A stretch of 64,000 nucleotides of DNA from Salisapilia sapeloensis (Eukaryota; Oomycota; Peronosporomycetes; Peronosporales; Salisapiliaceae): positions 1 through 64,000 of the forward strand of contig JAADVB010000026.1 of the NCBI GenBank assembly GCA_023334545.1. The letters run 5' to 3'. The position numbers and the translations under genes are program-made. A model generated the notes under the pieces. It was not told the DNA's origin. It worked only from the letters and a program-made list of their open reading frames with translations, and made no database searches. Positions 11,650 through 24,119 of this stretch are shown here, one piece after another. The stretch's first letter is position 1; every line of letters begins with the position of its first letter.

Positions 11650-12520
11650 AGTACAGTAAGGCCATGTTATTCCAGCAGGTAGCCGGGTATTGTGCAAGGC
11701 ATAATAGGCAATATGAAAATAAACATGGATAAATTGTAGTAGGAATCAATGACTACGTCTTTGGTGGTGCATCCTGTGCTTACATCGCTATCCATCTTTC
11801 CAGTCCTATCTACGTTTATCGTCCGTCCTTCTGCCATGTCTTGGCGGGGAATGGTGTCGAGCGTATCCTCAGAAGCCCTTCAGGTTGAAGTTGCATTCGA
11901 TTTACTTGCAACAGTGAGCTCTTCGCCAATGTAGTGGGACATATTACAGTGCGAGTCACAAATATCAATAACCTATTTCGTCTACCACTGTAGTACACCT
12001 GTTCCGAAATAATAGCGAAGAGCTCAATAGCGCAAGTAAAGCGAAAAGCTCACCAAGTCTTTCGCGCGCTTTTTCAAATTTGCACATGTCGAACACCAGG
12101 CCTGACTTGAAGTCTTCTCAAAGATGGTTTCCTCCTGATTGCATCGAAGACGAAGACAGTGATAGACCAAAAGAAGCAAGGCCGTGTTTGTTGCGTGGAC
12201 AATCGGGGATTATGCGAGGCGAAATATGCAATATGAGAATGAGCACGTGCGAACTGTGATCGGTATTGTGCCTCTTATATCGACTTGATCGAAATCGACG
12301 AAAAAGGTAGATAATGTCGAGGGATAAATCAATTCAGATCTATATTGCTCCGTGACGTCATCTATATCTTGCAGCTTTCACACAACTCACGCCACAGCGA
12401 GTATCGCAATGGAAACCTCAATTACAACATAGGATGGAGCTCGAGAGGCGAGATGTATCAACAGTATAAAGTGGTGCATCCATAACCACCATTCATCATT
12501 TCACATCTTGTTCTTCTTTT
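11650..12520 (+). repeat. Dispersed repeat, copy A
   Basis: This segment matches, as reverse complement, a second segment at about 59290-60120. Shared stretches include GGATAAATT...GGAATCAATGACT, GGCGGGGAATGG, GCGTATCCTCAGAAG, TTCAGGTTGAAGT, GAAATAATAGCGAAGAGCTC, CGCGCGCTTTTTCAAAT, CGACGAAAAAGGT and GCAATGGAAACCTCAATTA. Short internal inverted repeats of GAGCTCTTCGC occur. Neither copy keeps a long intact frame, though both give similar short peptides, so this looks like a decayed mobile element or non-autonomous derivative. The class is not identified. Confidence 0.75.
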
Positions 12521-12525
12521 CAGGA

Positions 12526-12643
12526 CAATCGAATCGGGAAATTCCGCGTTCGGTGAGAATTGTCGATTGTGCTTTGCCACTCGCCATCGGAAATCCAACG
12601 TAATACTTCAATATGACTTTCCCGACAAACCAAGGGTGTAAAA
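12526..12643 (+). repeat. Repeat end segment S, copy A
   Basis: About 118 bp similar to 59172-59288 in the SAME orientation, although the adjoining main repeat is inverted between the two loci. Matching pieces include TTCGGTGAGAATTGTCGATT against TTCGTTGAGAATTGCCGATT, and ACTTTCCCGACAAACC against ACTTTCCCGCGAAACT. Confidence 0.65.
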
Positions 12644-12649
12644 GCAATT

Positions 12650-13348
12650 CCTAATTATGCTGAAACGATATTCAACGCAAACACCACTCGACTTTTTTAC
12701 ATAGTTAAGCAAAATAGGAATGAACGATTGAGACCGTCTTGAGACTTGGCAAGGCGATCGATGGAAATGTAGGCGACTGCTCTATCTTTAGATTTTTCCG
12801 TCAACAGACTGATATCACGAATACTGTAGCAAGTATTAAACTTGAGGGCAAGGATATCACGTATATGCACTGAAAACACCGCCACATTTCGATAGAACTA
12901 TCCTACAGCACACTTCAAGTTGCCGTCCTTCAAATACACTTCAATGAACTTACCACTTTAAATTCATTTGAACGTAAATAACAACCAATGTTTTTAGGAA
13001 TACATTCATACTTAATCGACATTACATCTGTCTTGATCTACCCGGTGTAGTCGTTCAACCCAGTATCCTAAAGCTCCTAAAGCTCCTCATCGTAAAACCA
13101 TTTGTATTGAAGTAGTTACGAACCTCTTGTTAAGCTGAAATCCTATCATCAGCTGAAACTCAATTTGACAGCCGAGCGAGCACTGTCAAGCGGACGAGGA
13201 GCTACTTCCCTCTCCCCTCTGCAACCAGTGTCTACTTAAGTCACAGTACCTCGGTCCTTTCATACCCAAGAACTTGTCCTTCTTAGCAATATACTTTTCA
13301 TACCAATTGCTTTACAAAACACAAGCAAAGTGATCTTGACGCACCACG
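12650..13348. other. Intergenic region upstream of the multi-PH scaffold
   Basis: No gene is supported. A short tandem (CCTAAAGCT twice) lies near 13068-13088. The last 150 bp before 13349 are pyrimidine-rich (ccctctcccctct) and presumably contain the promoter and 5' UTR of the scaffold gene. Nothing else was recognised. Confidence 0.4.
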
Positions 13349-16300
13349 ATGGCAGATACGGTACATCGTACGTCCATGTCAGGCGCAAGTCCAAGTGCTG
13401 CATCAGGTCCAGAGAACCCATACGAAAAGCTGTCAAGGGAAGTGCATAAGATGCATAGCACAGGTGCTATTCATCAAGAATGGTTGGAGAATCCCAAGGG
13501 ATTTCTTCTCAAACCGGACTTTAAACGCAAAGCACAGCACGTTGGTGCTGGAGGTAAGAAGCTGAATGTCTCTAGAGGTCTACGACTGCATCTAGGAAGT
13601 ACCTACCGAGCTCGTTGGTTTGCTCTCGACGGTCTCGTGCTTCGATACTTTAAAAACCAAAGTGAAGACCAAGAATTAGGCGCTATCCACCTCACGTCAG
13701 TAAATGCCGTACTACCTTCCAGTGTTGCCGATGCGCCAGAGTTTGCTTTAGACCTGGTACCTTAGTATTCGCGTGTATAAGATCTAGAAAGGAGATTAAC
13801 ATCGACCTAGGTGTGTGCCGATCGCATCTACACGGTCGCAGGGAACAATCGAGAGGACATGGTACGTTGGGCTACTGTCCTCACCCTCGTTTTACGTGGT
13901 GAGTACAAACCAAAGCTCATGAAGCGCCCCGAGTCGACTGTCATTCGAGGCAGTTCGCAGATCCCTCGTGCAAGTGCACGCAAGTCGAATCGTCAGACCA
14001 CTTCTCGATTCACAGATGCTCCTCGTATGACCACAGGCTTTTATAACGATGATAACAGTAGCGACGGCAAGTCGAACGATGAGGACGTGAAGGAAAAAGT
14101 CGTGACAGTCGTATTTGACCAACCAGGGCCCTTGTACATGTCGTTTAAACAGACTGTCGATGATGAGATCGTGATCAGTGGCTTCGATGAGCCGCCGTCA
14201 GATGAAGAGAACGGATCCGTGTCGTCCAGTCCATCAAGTGTCCTGAACGTCGGAGACATTTTACTCGCGATTAACGACTACTACTTGAATTCGTACATTA
14301 GTTTCTCCGAAACGATCGACATGTTAAAGAACGCAAATCGTCCTCTTACACTACGCTTCTTACGTGTAGAAGCGCTGTCCTCTTCTTCTTCCCAACCTTC
14401 CCATCGAGTCGCAGAAGGATGGGTGCTTGCGAAAGAACCAAACGTTCGGCGCTATCGTGTTCGTCTGCTGCAACTCAAAGACGATCGACTCAAGCTATAC
14501 AAGCCCAGTCGGGATGGAGAGAGACTCCCAAAGCCTTGCATGGCACTACGCATCGAAGGCGTGACGGACATTCGACCAGTGCATGACGAACGAGGCATCG
14601 CAGCAGCTGCGAATCAATTCTATCCAAAGCAATGGGGTCTCACGTTAGAAAGCTCTCGCAATATGTTCACTTTCTTTGCACAGAGTGAACTGGAGATGCA
14701 GCAATGGGTTGACGTCCTCAAGAACTCTCCTCACTTTTCTCCCCACACGCAATTCACATCGAATGGAGTACCATCATATCGATCTTCCATCCCTGTCTAC
14801 CCCGTCGCACACGTCGGTGTGATGAAAGAATTGGAACCAGAAGTCCTGTTGGAAGATGATTTAGGCAAATTAGGAGACTTAGTACCGACGTTTGCCGTCT
14901 ATCATTTCATCCTCTCAGCAGATGGGAAGCTCTCGTACTATCCTACTCGAGAAGCAGCAGAGAAGAGACAGCAGGCTATCGGACAAGTACGCTGCGATTG
15001 TATCTACAACATCGTCGTGAGTCCACAGCCAGAACGCGGGAAAGCACATAATTCCAGCACGGATAATGTCCTGGAAGTCGGGACAATCACGACGGACGGT
15101 AGTGACTTGCGTGCCGAGACGATGCTATGGCGACTTGAAATGGGCGTCGTCGTCTCTGGCGTCGGACACAAGTATAAACGCACGATGGTTCTGTGCTTTA
15201 CCAGTCGCGAACAAATGCTACGATGGGGTAGTACGCTCGGTCGAGAGGCGAAACGTCTCACAGGACAGGACTATGACCTATCAACGAAAGGCAAACGTCG
15301 TAATCGCGGTGCTTCCAAAGCGATGAAACAGCCGAGCGGTCCGAATACCAGTCGCGGACCTTTTTCCAAACTCATGACGAATCCACAAAAGTACGTCGAC
15401 CCGAACGTCTCGTCTTCCACGACACTCGGTCGTAGTCTCAAGGAAGTGATGCAAAAGACGGCGACGAAAGGATGGTTCTTCGTTCGACAACCGAATGGCG
15501 TCGGGTTAGAAGCATATCATCCTCGTTTCCTCATTCTCCATAAGCATGAACTCTTCTTCTTTAAGTATGAAGTACTGGAAGATCTACCTGATGCACTTGC
15601 CTTTGCATCTACGTCACTTGATCTACGAGATGTCAAGGACGTGAGTGAGTCACCTGCAGGCTTCCAAGAGAACCTCGAGTTCACGATCCAATTAACGACG
15701 ACCAACGACGTCGTCTGGATGCTTGTCGCCGAGACATTTGCGCAGAAAGAGACGTGGCTAGCGACGCTCGTGTGGATTAGTGACTTTTACATGGGTGGAG
15801 AGACGGATGCATCGACGCTATCCTCCATCTCGATGGATAGCAAGCCGTCCATGGCGAAATTCAACAACCAAATGGCTGTCATTCGAGAATCGGATGAAGA
15901 ACGACCGAGTCGAAAGAGTAGTTCCTTCGTAGATGCTACTGCAGAAGCTTCTTCTCCTGCCCCGACACCTTCCTATCCTTCTCGTAATACTTATGAAAGT
16001 AGTCAACAAGATGATACGACCCAAGTGCGTGGTCAATTGCGTATCGGAGGTAAAGTCGTGTTTGCCGTCATCCGCAATGGCGTCTTCAGCTACTATGACA
16101 AGAAAGAGGACTTTGATAGCCAATGGGGAGATGCGATCAATGCCTTTAGTCTCACGCGAGTCGAAGACGTCCATTCTGATGGCGTCAGTAGCTCTAGCTT
16201 TGCTCTAAAAGTCTCACAGGATCGAGAGACACAAGTCGTAGCTGAAAGTAATACGATTGCAAAGCAATGGATGCTCGTCATCTGCTCTTGCGCTGGTCTG

Positions 16301-17875
16301 ATCTTGCAAAAGACAGGAGATGGAAATGCTTGGGCAAGTACGAAACCAAAGGAAGCTTGGGTTTGGAAACTCGATCGACTCTATCAAGTCTTCCGTCGTC
16401 GTTTCGTTTCGTTACGAAATCATGAACTCGTCTATATGACTGTACCTGATGGACGTTCCTTAGGCACGATCTCCCTCCCGACAATCTTCCATGTCTCTTT
16501 ATCCAAAGTCTGTTCACGTGGGAAAGAAACGGCAGATTTCTATCAACTTGAAATCAACTTTTCTGTCTCGACACCTGCATCCGATGATACGAGTCAACGA
16601 GAGAATGGGAGTGGCATAGACTCCTTCCTCCTAGCTTTCGATTCACATGACGCACTTCACGACTGGGCTCGAGATATCTACGACTGCTGCACCAACTCGA
16701 TGGCACTGCAGAAACACGCAGAGCTAGCGCCTCTAGGTGACATCCAGACGCTACCCCGAGAGCTACTTAAAGTAGCCGACTTTGACCTCGAGCGAGATCC
16801 TTTGAATGAAAATGCAGTAGTCGAGTCGCCACCTTCCAATGAGCTCGCGGCGGACGGATGGTTGTTCTACCGCACATCTGGAGACGAACGACTGCGATTG
16901 AGATACTTTATGCTCTGGGGCTTTGAGCTGTCGATCTACAAGCATCAGGTGCTACCGGATGAAACGAATGCGATTCGGTATGGTGTCATTGACTGCCGAG
17001 CGCTGTCGGACGTCCGCTTTGCATCCGGATGTAGCTCCCCTGAGAACGCAGTCAACCTCGTGCTCGGGTCTGGGATTAGTGTGACGATCGTGCCGCGCAC
17101 AGATGTCGAGGCCGTGCGATGGCGTGATGCACTTGCTGCCGTCCAGCGTGTGTACGGCATCGATGATGACGGAGAATTGGGTGAAGAACAGCTACAAATT
17201 GTCGGCTCTGGTCTCTACGTCAGTCGCGGAAGCACATTCGATACGCACAAGGACAACGAAGAGCTACTTCGACAGCAGATCGAAGCGTCTGTCCTGTACT
17301 CTGCGAATCTACAGGATTGGGACGATGCCAAATGGATCCCAAAGTACTTTGTCCTGACACCATCTCGTGTCCTCGTGCTCTCTCTAGCTGTCCACTTGTA
17401 CGACGAAGAACCAGATCTACTAGGTTCCTTCCCGACGAGAGATATCCTCGAAGTCCGTTCTTGTAATGAAGCAGAGCAGAAAGAAGTAGGATTGAAAAGC
17501 GGCGCAGCAGCGTGCGTTGTATCAATTAAAGAACCAAAGGACGTATCGTCCAACTGGATTAGTGGTGCACCTGTGGCCATTCATGGACGAGTCTACTTAC
17601 ATGCGGACTCGACTGATGGATGCTATGAGTGGATGCGAATGATATGCGCTGCGAATGGCAAGTTGGAATTGAAAAAGAATGCTGCAACGGGACAATGGGG
17701 TAGTGTCAATCGTATCGCAACGATGGCGAGTCACCAGAGCTTCCATGCGTCTGCTCCACTCTCATCCAATCGTGCACCAGTGCTTAACACATCTTCCATT
17801 GCTCCGTCTTCTTCTCCCACAAGCGACCGACCTCGACGTGCTTCACGACATGACGCAGCCAAGAGGTATCTCTAG
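13349..17875 (+). CDS. PDZ plus eight-PH-domain scaffold protein
   Basis: Two exons, 13349-13756 and 13811-17875 (54-bp intron splitting the first PH domain, phase 0), encode about 1490 residues. PH-like domains are placed by their strand patterns and closing tryptophan helices at roughly residues 48-165, 336-442, 498-620, 688-796, 874-966, 980-1095, 1149-1252 and 1296-1419. Clear closing helices include REDMVRWATVL, LEMQQWVDVL, REQMLRWGSTL, HDALHDWARDIY and CYEWMRMI. Residues about 232-321 form a PDZ-like fold (PGPLYMSF ... VLNVGDILLAINDYYL ... TLRFLR). There is no catalytic domain, signal peptide or membrane segment. A role as a phosphoinositide- or protein-binding membrane scaffold is inferred. 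The first four PH assignments are good; those around 874-966 and 1296-1419 are more divergent. Confidence 0.85.
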
Positions 17876-18108
17876 TACATTTCCTACTATACGCATTTGA
17901 ATTAACGATATTCATTACGAACAGACGTACGTCGGAACTGATTAAGAATCGCAAGATGAATGCTCGGTAGAGACCGACGTAGGTATCAATCAGACAGACT
18001 TTGTAATTCCACAAAACTGCGTGCTTTCCAATTTTCCAAGAAATTCCAATGACAATGAAAACAATATATCGCACCCGACGCCTCTTGTCTACAGCATCCA
18101 CCTGGCAA

Positions 18109-20973
18109 CTACTTTCGATCGCCTTCCTCTGGTTCATAAGACGCCGCAATAGGCTGAAACTCGACACGATCAATCGCCCAACCACCCCAACTGCTATTCC
18201 GTCGTTCCTCCGACGCTTTCTTGATCTCACGTACATCCGCTGGTGTGAACTCAAGCAGCTTGGAGATCACTGGCACCAGCCTCCCTTGCTCGCTCGAACC
18301 AGGCTTGAATGACACGAACTGCACCACGACGTTCTTCAGATACTCCAAGTTCACCCCATCTCGTCGCTGTGATCGCATCACTTCCTGTAGCTGCTGGTCG
18401 TACTTGTGCTTTTCCGCCTCGAGTTCCTTAATCTTCCGTCGTGCAGCCTCCACTTGCTGTGACAGTGTCTGCAGCTGCACCGCCTTATTCCTTGAATCCG
18501 CTTCACGCTTCGCCTGTAGCTGGGCAAACTCGAGAATCTTCCGATTGTCCGCTCCACCAGACCGAACATCTTCCTCCAACTCCACCAGCCGGCTCCGTAG
18601 CTGTTGAATCTCTTCGTCCTTCTCCTGCACCGCCTGTCTCGCCATCTTCGATCGGTTCTTACCGTCCGCTTCAATCCGCTGTCTCTGTCGTTCAAACGCT
18701 TCGCGTTCACTTTCGACGGCAGCACGAACTTGACTCTCCGTCTCTTTGCGTGCATCTAGCACCAACTGTCTCTGCGCCTCCACTTCCTTTTGCAAGCGCG
18801 TCATCTCGGCCGACGCGTCCTCCTTGACTTTCTTCGCACGTTCCATCTCCATACTCATGCTTTTTACTTTATCCTGCGCCTCATGCATCTGCTCTCGACA
18901 CTTTTCTGCATCTCGATGCGCACTTTCAATCAAAGCAGCTTGCTCTGCCTGTTTCCCTGCGATACCCATGTTTTCATTCTGCAGACGCGTTGCCCATGCA
19001 ACGCGATCGGATAGAGACTTCTTGGTATCAGCTAGCTCCTTTGTCGTCTCCTTGAGCTCTGACTCGAGGCGACTCGTCGTTTGTTCCAAGTCTTGTACTT
19101 GTTTCTCCAAGCTGTTAGCCTTGTCCTGTTCGTTCTTGAGAGAAGCCTTGACAGTCGTGAGCTGACCTAACGCATCATCCTTTTCCAAACGCACACGCTC
19201 CGTCTCGGCATCTTTCTCTGTCCGAAGCATCTCAATATCATCTCGATGCTGACCGTGCAACTGTTCAATCTTATCTTCTAATTCCTTACACCTCCTCTCA
19301 CTCTCCTCACTCTTATCTGCATGTGCTTCCATGCCTTTAGAAGCCATCGCGAGATCCTGTGTCATGGATGCTACTTGACGCTCTAACTCCATCGTCTGGT
19401 CCGTTAGAGCCGACTGGGAAGACGACATCTTTTCCACCTGCTTCTCTTTCTCCACTAGCTTCTTCTCTAATTCCTCCTTTGCTTTAAACGCGACTTCAAG
19501 CTCCTCACCAAGTGCCGCAGCTCTCGTCGATGCACTCTCATCTGCGTCACTCAATCTTGATTCGAGAGCTTCCTTGTCGGACGTCAGCTGCTTCACTTGG
19601 TCCTTGTACTCTTCAAGATCGTTCAAGACGCTCGTCAAGTTGTTACCATTCTCTTCCCGTAGGATCGAGAGCTCTTCTTCAAGCGTTTGCTTGGATCTTT
19701 CTAATTTGGACACTTGATTCTTCAAGGCTTCCACCTCTTCCTTCGAAGTGCTCGACTGCAGTTGGTCACGCATTGTAGACAACTCGAATTCTAACTCTTC
19801 TGCCTTGCTCTCTAGTTTGTCACGCTCATCTTGAATCGACTGGAGAGTAGCATCTGAGTCTGTAGCCCCTGCATTTACAACAAGTCTATCGTTTTCAGCC
19901 TTTACATGCTCTAGCTCTTCTTTCAGATGTTTGATTTCATCTTGTAAACTTAAGTCTGTCGCATCATGTGATTCAGCAGCATTCGAATTGTGCTGAACTT
20001 CCTCAAGCTGCTGTTGAAGACGCTCCAACTCTGTCTGTTGTTCCTGCCATTCCATATTCATAAGATCTATTTGAGCTCGTAATGACTCTTTCTCACTCTC
20101 AAGCTGCTTTACTACATCCGACTTGTCATCAGCATCTGCTGATTGCATCGTAGAAGCATCATCGTCGTACGACACGTGTACAAGTTCGTTACCACTTTCA
20201 GGAGAGACAACGCTTTCTTGCTGTTCTAATCTCTGCTTTAAACGCTCAATTTCGGCTTTCGCTTCGCTCAGTTGCATGCTCAAGTCCGTTGAATTCGGTA
20301 TTTGATCAAGTGTCATGGCAGGCTTCTTCGGCGTACTGTCGCCTGTGAGTAAATCGATTTCGTCATACGAATCAAAAGATGGAGGTTGCTCTGACTTGAC
20401 AGTACTGGAATGAAAAGAAGACGAAGCACGATATCCTTCTAGTTCCTCTTGTAGTAACGAAACTTCACGTTCATGCACTTTTTGCTTTGACGCTTCTTGG
20501 TCGGTGTACTGTTGAATTAATTTCTCTTTATCCAGAGGTAATGACGGCTCGTCATCTTCTCCTTCTCCATCAACTTGCTTACGGCAAGAAGTGATGTCAA
20601 GTCCAACGACTTTTTCGAGAAAATCAACCAACACTGGTGCATCGCCAGACTCAGTCAACGACTCTTTCCGCTGCGATTGTACCTTTTGCAGCTGAGTCCG
20701 CATCAGCTTATTCTGTCGCGTCAGCTTCACACTTAATGATACTAGATCATCGTAGCTCATGCGTTCTTGCTGAGCGTTTGCTGACTCATTATTAACCGTA
20801 TTGGCAGTATTCGCACTAGGAACAGCATCCTCCTGTAGCTGTGGCGAAGTTGCAGGCGCTGCTTGTGCTGCAGAAGACGCAGTGCGTAGGAATGTGAGTC
20901 CACTCATCAGTCCGCGGTTGACGCCAGACCTACCGAGCTCCTTCATCTGTTCTAGTCGCTCCTTGCGATTCAT
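18109..20973 (-). CDS. GRIP-domain golgin (long coiled-coil trans-Golgi tether)
   Basis: Single exon, 954 residues. Almost the whole protein from about residue 60 to 870 is heptad-rich coiled coil (Leu/Glu/Gln/Lys). The C-terminal region, from about residue 873, is a GRIP domain: VNLEYLKNVV, then QGRLVPVISKLLEFTPADV. In golgins such as golgin-245 this domain binds the small GTPase Arl1 and places the protein on the trans-Golgi network; the tyrosine of NLEYLKN that contacts Arl1 is present. A 40-residue tail including SSWGGW follows GRIP. The N-terminus (MNRKERLEQMKEL) is short and basic, with no signal or membrane segment. Tethering of endosome-derived vesicles is inferred from the family. 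It converges with the PH scaffold, 233 bp between stops. Confidence 0.9.
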   Translation of the reverse strand: MNRKERLEQMKELGRSGVNRGLMSGLTFLRTASSAAQAAPATSPQLQEDAVPSANTANTVNNESANAQQERMSYDDLVSLSVKLTRQNKLMRTQLQKVQSQRKESLTESGDAPVLVDFLEKVVGLDITSCRKQVDGEGEDDEPSLPLDKEKLIQQYTDQEASKQKVHEREVSLLQEELEGYRASSSFHSSTVKSEQPPSFDSYDEIDLLTGDSTPKKPAMTLDQIPNSTDLSMQLSEAKAEIERLKQRLEQQESVVSPESGNELVHVSYDDDASTMQSADADDKSDVVKQLESEKESLRAQIDLMNMEWQEQQTELERLQQQLEEVQHNSNAAESHDATDLSLQDEIKHLKEELEHVKAENDRLVVNAGATDSDATLQSIQDERDKLESKAEELEFELSTMRDQLQSSTSKEEVEALKNQVSKLERSKQTLEEELSILREENGNNLTSVLNDLEEYKDQVKQLTSDKEALESRLSDADESASTRAAALGEELEVAFKAKEELEKKLVEKEKQVEKMSSSQSALTDQTMELERQVASMTQDLAMASKGMEAHADKSEESERRCKELEDKIEQLHGQHRDDIEMLRTEKDAETERVRLEKDDALGQLTTVKASLKNEQDKANSLEKQVQDLEQTTSRLESELKETTKELADTKKSLSDRVAWATRLQNENMGIAGKQAEQAALIESAHRDAEKCREQMHEAQDKVKSMSMEMERAKKVKEDASAEMTRLQKEVEAQRQLVLDARKETESQVRAAVESEREAFERQRQRIEADGKNRSKMARQAVQEKDEEIQQLRSRLVELEEDVRSGGADNRKILEFAQLQAKREADSRNKAVQLQTLSQQVEAARRKIKELEAEKHKYDQQLQEVMRSQRRDGVNLEYLKNVVVQFVSFKPGSSEQGRLVPVISKLLEFTPADVREIKKASEERRNSSWGGWAIDRVEFQPIAASYEPEEGDRK

Positions 20974-21172
20974 CGCGACGGAATGGCCGATGGCGGGATA
21001 TCTCCCCTCTACGTAGCAAATGTGCTGTCAAGCGTTGACTATAAATTTGTATGTGAAAGTACGCATATGTCTCCGTCTCAGATATAGAATTAATACCAGA
21101 AAAGTATACATTCGAAAATCATGATTCATGTTTGTACAATAAAAGTTCTTTTCGCGAGAGAACCTACTTGAA

Positions 21173-24119
21173 TTACTTTTCAACTTGAGATATGGTAGGT
21201 CCTTGTTTCGTCGGTCCTGCGTCGCGGGTTTGTGTACGGTTGAAAGTTTCCTCTGTCCCTGAGTCTGCGGTCTCTAATCGAAGAGGTGGCTCATCCTGAA
21301 GTAGACTATGTGTTTGAGGCAGCAATGCCATATTAGCCGCTGCAGCTGCTTCCGAGAAGGCTGAAGATTGACGGGAGTGACCAACAGATGCTGATTCAAG
21401 TCCGGACGACTGATGCATGGAAGTCCGGAGACGAAAGCTACTCCCCATGCTCATTAACTCACGACGCGTATTTCTCCACGCCGTACCACGATGCAACTTA
21501 CCATAAGGTGGAGCATATTGCTTATTAGCATCTTCAAGTGTCGCTTCTCCATCAATGGAACTAAATTGCTCAATACTGTTTCTATAACTTTCGCTCAGAC
21601 TCTCTGAACCTTCATCAGCTGGTCCTGAAACTCCATTTTCGGTTGGCTTGCGATTCTCTTCATCCGCAACGTGACCATTTTCATCTTGACTGCCATTTTG
21701 GTAAAATGCAGCAATTTGGGACATCCGAGGGGGTTCCGACACTAGTTTTACTGAATTTCGATCAACGGGAGGGGATTCACCACGACCTTGTCGAAGACGC
21801 TGTAAATGAGCAATAACGGAGCGTTCTCCATAGCTAGTAGGCGTAACGGGAGCATTTTCGTTATTATCTGTAGCAGGATCCGGCTCAATGTTAAGTTTAG
21901 CTTCGATTCTAGTCATCCGTGTTTGAATTTGTTGCAGGGCATTCAAAATATCGTCCTTCTTATCAAGCGCATCATGAATGGTATGCCATTTCGACTTTTT
22001 TGTGATCGAGGGTGTTGGAGTGGTAGTCGCTGCCTTCGTTGTTCTCATTGTAACCTCTTGAGACTGTCGTAAAGCCACTTCTAGCATCTTCGGATCGTAC
22101 TTTTGCATAATAAATTTCTCAATGATTGAGCGATCCTCCAAGTAACGAAGAGAAATGCTTTCAAATACGTCCCGTGTCAACACGCACAGCTCTGAAAAGG
22201 TAGAAGCTCGAACATTTGCCGTGCGCTTGCAATTCATCAATAGAGAAATTTCACCGAAATAATCACCTTGGCCTAGCGTCTTGAGGACGACTTCTTCCGA
22301 TGAAAATGAGCTCGCGGGTGGAGGATTGTTATTTAGCATTGCATAAGTACCATTTACTTCCCTCGTGACTTCACAAATGCCACTCTGTACAAAATACATA
22401 TCGTCCCCTACTTCACCTCGCACAACAATGTAGTCTCCAGGCATAAAGACTTGAAGCTCTAGTTCCATCACTAGTTCTTGGACTACTTTAGCACTGCACT
22501 GTTTAAATATTGGAGAGCGGTTGATCATATCCATCCGCTGAAATAGCTCTACTTCATAGGCTAAGTTGCGTGAAAGTTCGGGGACAAAGGAGCTGATCTC
22601 GCCGTCCAGTGTTCCGTGTCGCTCCCACATCATTTGATAGTAATCATTCACACGATTTTGAAGTTCCTGCGGTAAACGCATTCGAGTCATGCTTGCAAAA
22701 AGCCATTCCATTTTCTTTTGATGCCGACTTTGGTTCTCGTAGAAATTTGAGATGAGCATTGCAACGTTACCGAAAACTACGGCCATGAGTACAGCACCGA
22801 TAATCATAGCAGATATGCAGAAAATATACTCTGCGTCTGTGTGAAGTTCCAGGTTTTGCCCCATAACCACAAGCAACGCGTCATAATAGGCGACAAAATA
22901 GACATATTTCGCCTCTGAGTAGCTTTTGTGGGCTAAGGTCAGATTGCTTGCGACCAACCCGTACCAGATACAAGCAGCATAATGGTTCGTTCCTAGAAAT
23001 AGTATCACAAGCCGAAAAAGCCGGAAGAGGTTCGCGTGACGTGAATACTGCAACCAACGGCGAACCTCTGGACGAATCTTTACGATCTTGAAAACGCGAA
23101 CAAGGCGAACCAAGCGAAGTAGTCGTGGAGCTCGAAGCACTTTAAGTAGACCAAGAATGCTTAAATTGTTTGCATCTCGAGAGTCGGTCATCATCAGCAC
23201 TAGTTGGTCAAAAGGAATGCATGCCAGTAGGTCGAAAAATAGCCTAAGAATTCACAGTCATGTCAAATTTGTTTAGTTTATAGCTATCAGGCCTAGCATG
23301 AAGTAAAACCAAAGCTAAACATACCATCCTCGCATGTAGACTTTTGCAATTTCTTTCCAGTTCGTAATATATTCATTTTCTCCATTGTGGGTCTCGATGG
23401 GAGTGCGGAATTGAATCAAGATATCAATTCCAAATATAATATTCGTCATCTCATCGACTATATCACCGCTTCCAGTTGCCGTAAATGCTAAGCTATAAGG
23501 AAGAACTAAGGCTTGATATAGGATGAGCAAGAGTGTTGCCTGCATACAGAAACCATGTTCAGTTCATATTCAGCCACCTGGCATCAGTCTTACGTACCAG
23601 CTGCCAAAACTTATATAGTGAGCTGTGAGGATTAACAAGACCTTTGTCGAGCATATTGAGCTCTTTAGTTTCTCCGTCATCATTGCCAATTCGACGAATT
23701 TTGTAGTTTGACAGAACCTTTTCATGACGTTCGATCGCTGCTTGCGCTTCATCAAGCTTTCGATTACCAGACATCGATCGCCGAAGTTTTCTTCGCGTTC
23801 GGAGCGCAGCAAGCACAGTTCCCACCCCACCAGGATTAATATTAATGCCACTGCCATTCTTTCCCTCGTTTTCTTCCTACGGTAGCCATGAGCTCAAGAC
23901 ATGAGTTTTAAATTCCATCATGAACTTACAATCTAATGCAAAACAATATCTTACCGCCCTAACCAATTCATTTATCTCTTCAGGCGTCAAAGGTTTCTGA
24001 GCCACACTCAGTCTATCCGGGGCATACGGCACCACTGGTGTGGGTCGAGCGAAGGCACCCATAAGAGATTTTCTCGTGTTCGCCCTGGTAGCTTCTTTCT
24101 CATTGGTTTTCCTGTCCAT
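21173..24119 (-). CDS. CNG/HCN-type cyclic-nucleotide-binding ion channel with atypical pore
   Basis: Four exons (24119-23955, 23876-23598, 23539-23325, 23243-21173; introns 78, 58 and 81 bp) give about 909 residues. S1 (LLLILYQALVLPY), S2 and S3 (FFDLLACIPFD) precede an arginine-spaced S4 voltage sensor (LRAPRLLRLVRLVRVFK). S5 is followed by a pore loop near residue 350 reading ALLVVMGQNLELHT and by S6 (AVLMAVVFGNVAMLI). A C-linker and cyclic-nucleotide-binding domain follow, with GDYFGEISLL...KRTANV carrying the phosphate-binding Arg. The C-terminal 300 residues are disordered, Ser-rich, with a short coiled coil. The K+ filter GYG or GFG is absent, so ion selectivity cannot be assumed. The start at 24119 is the first ATG of the frame. 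It is divergent from the small PH gene. Confidence 0.9.

Noticed and set aside
11650-12520. Copia- or LTR-type retrotransposon call for the repeat
   Set aside because: I looked for reverse transcriptase, RNase H and integrase signatures in all frames and found none, and saw no flanking long terminal repeats. The class is left open.
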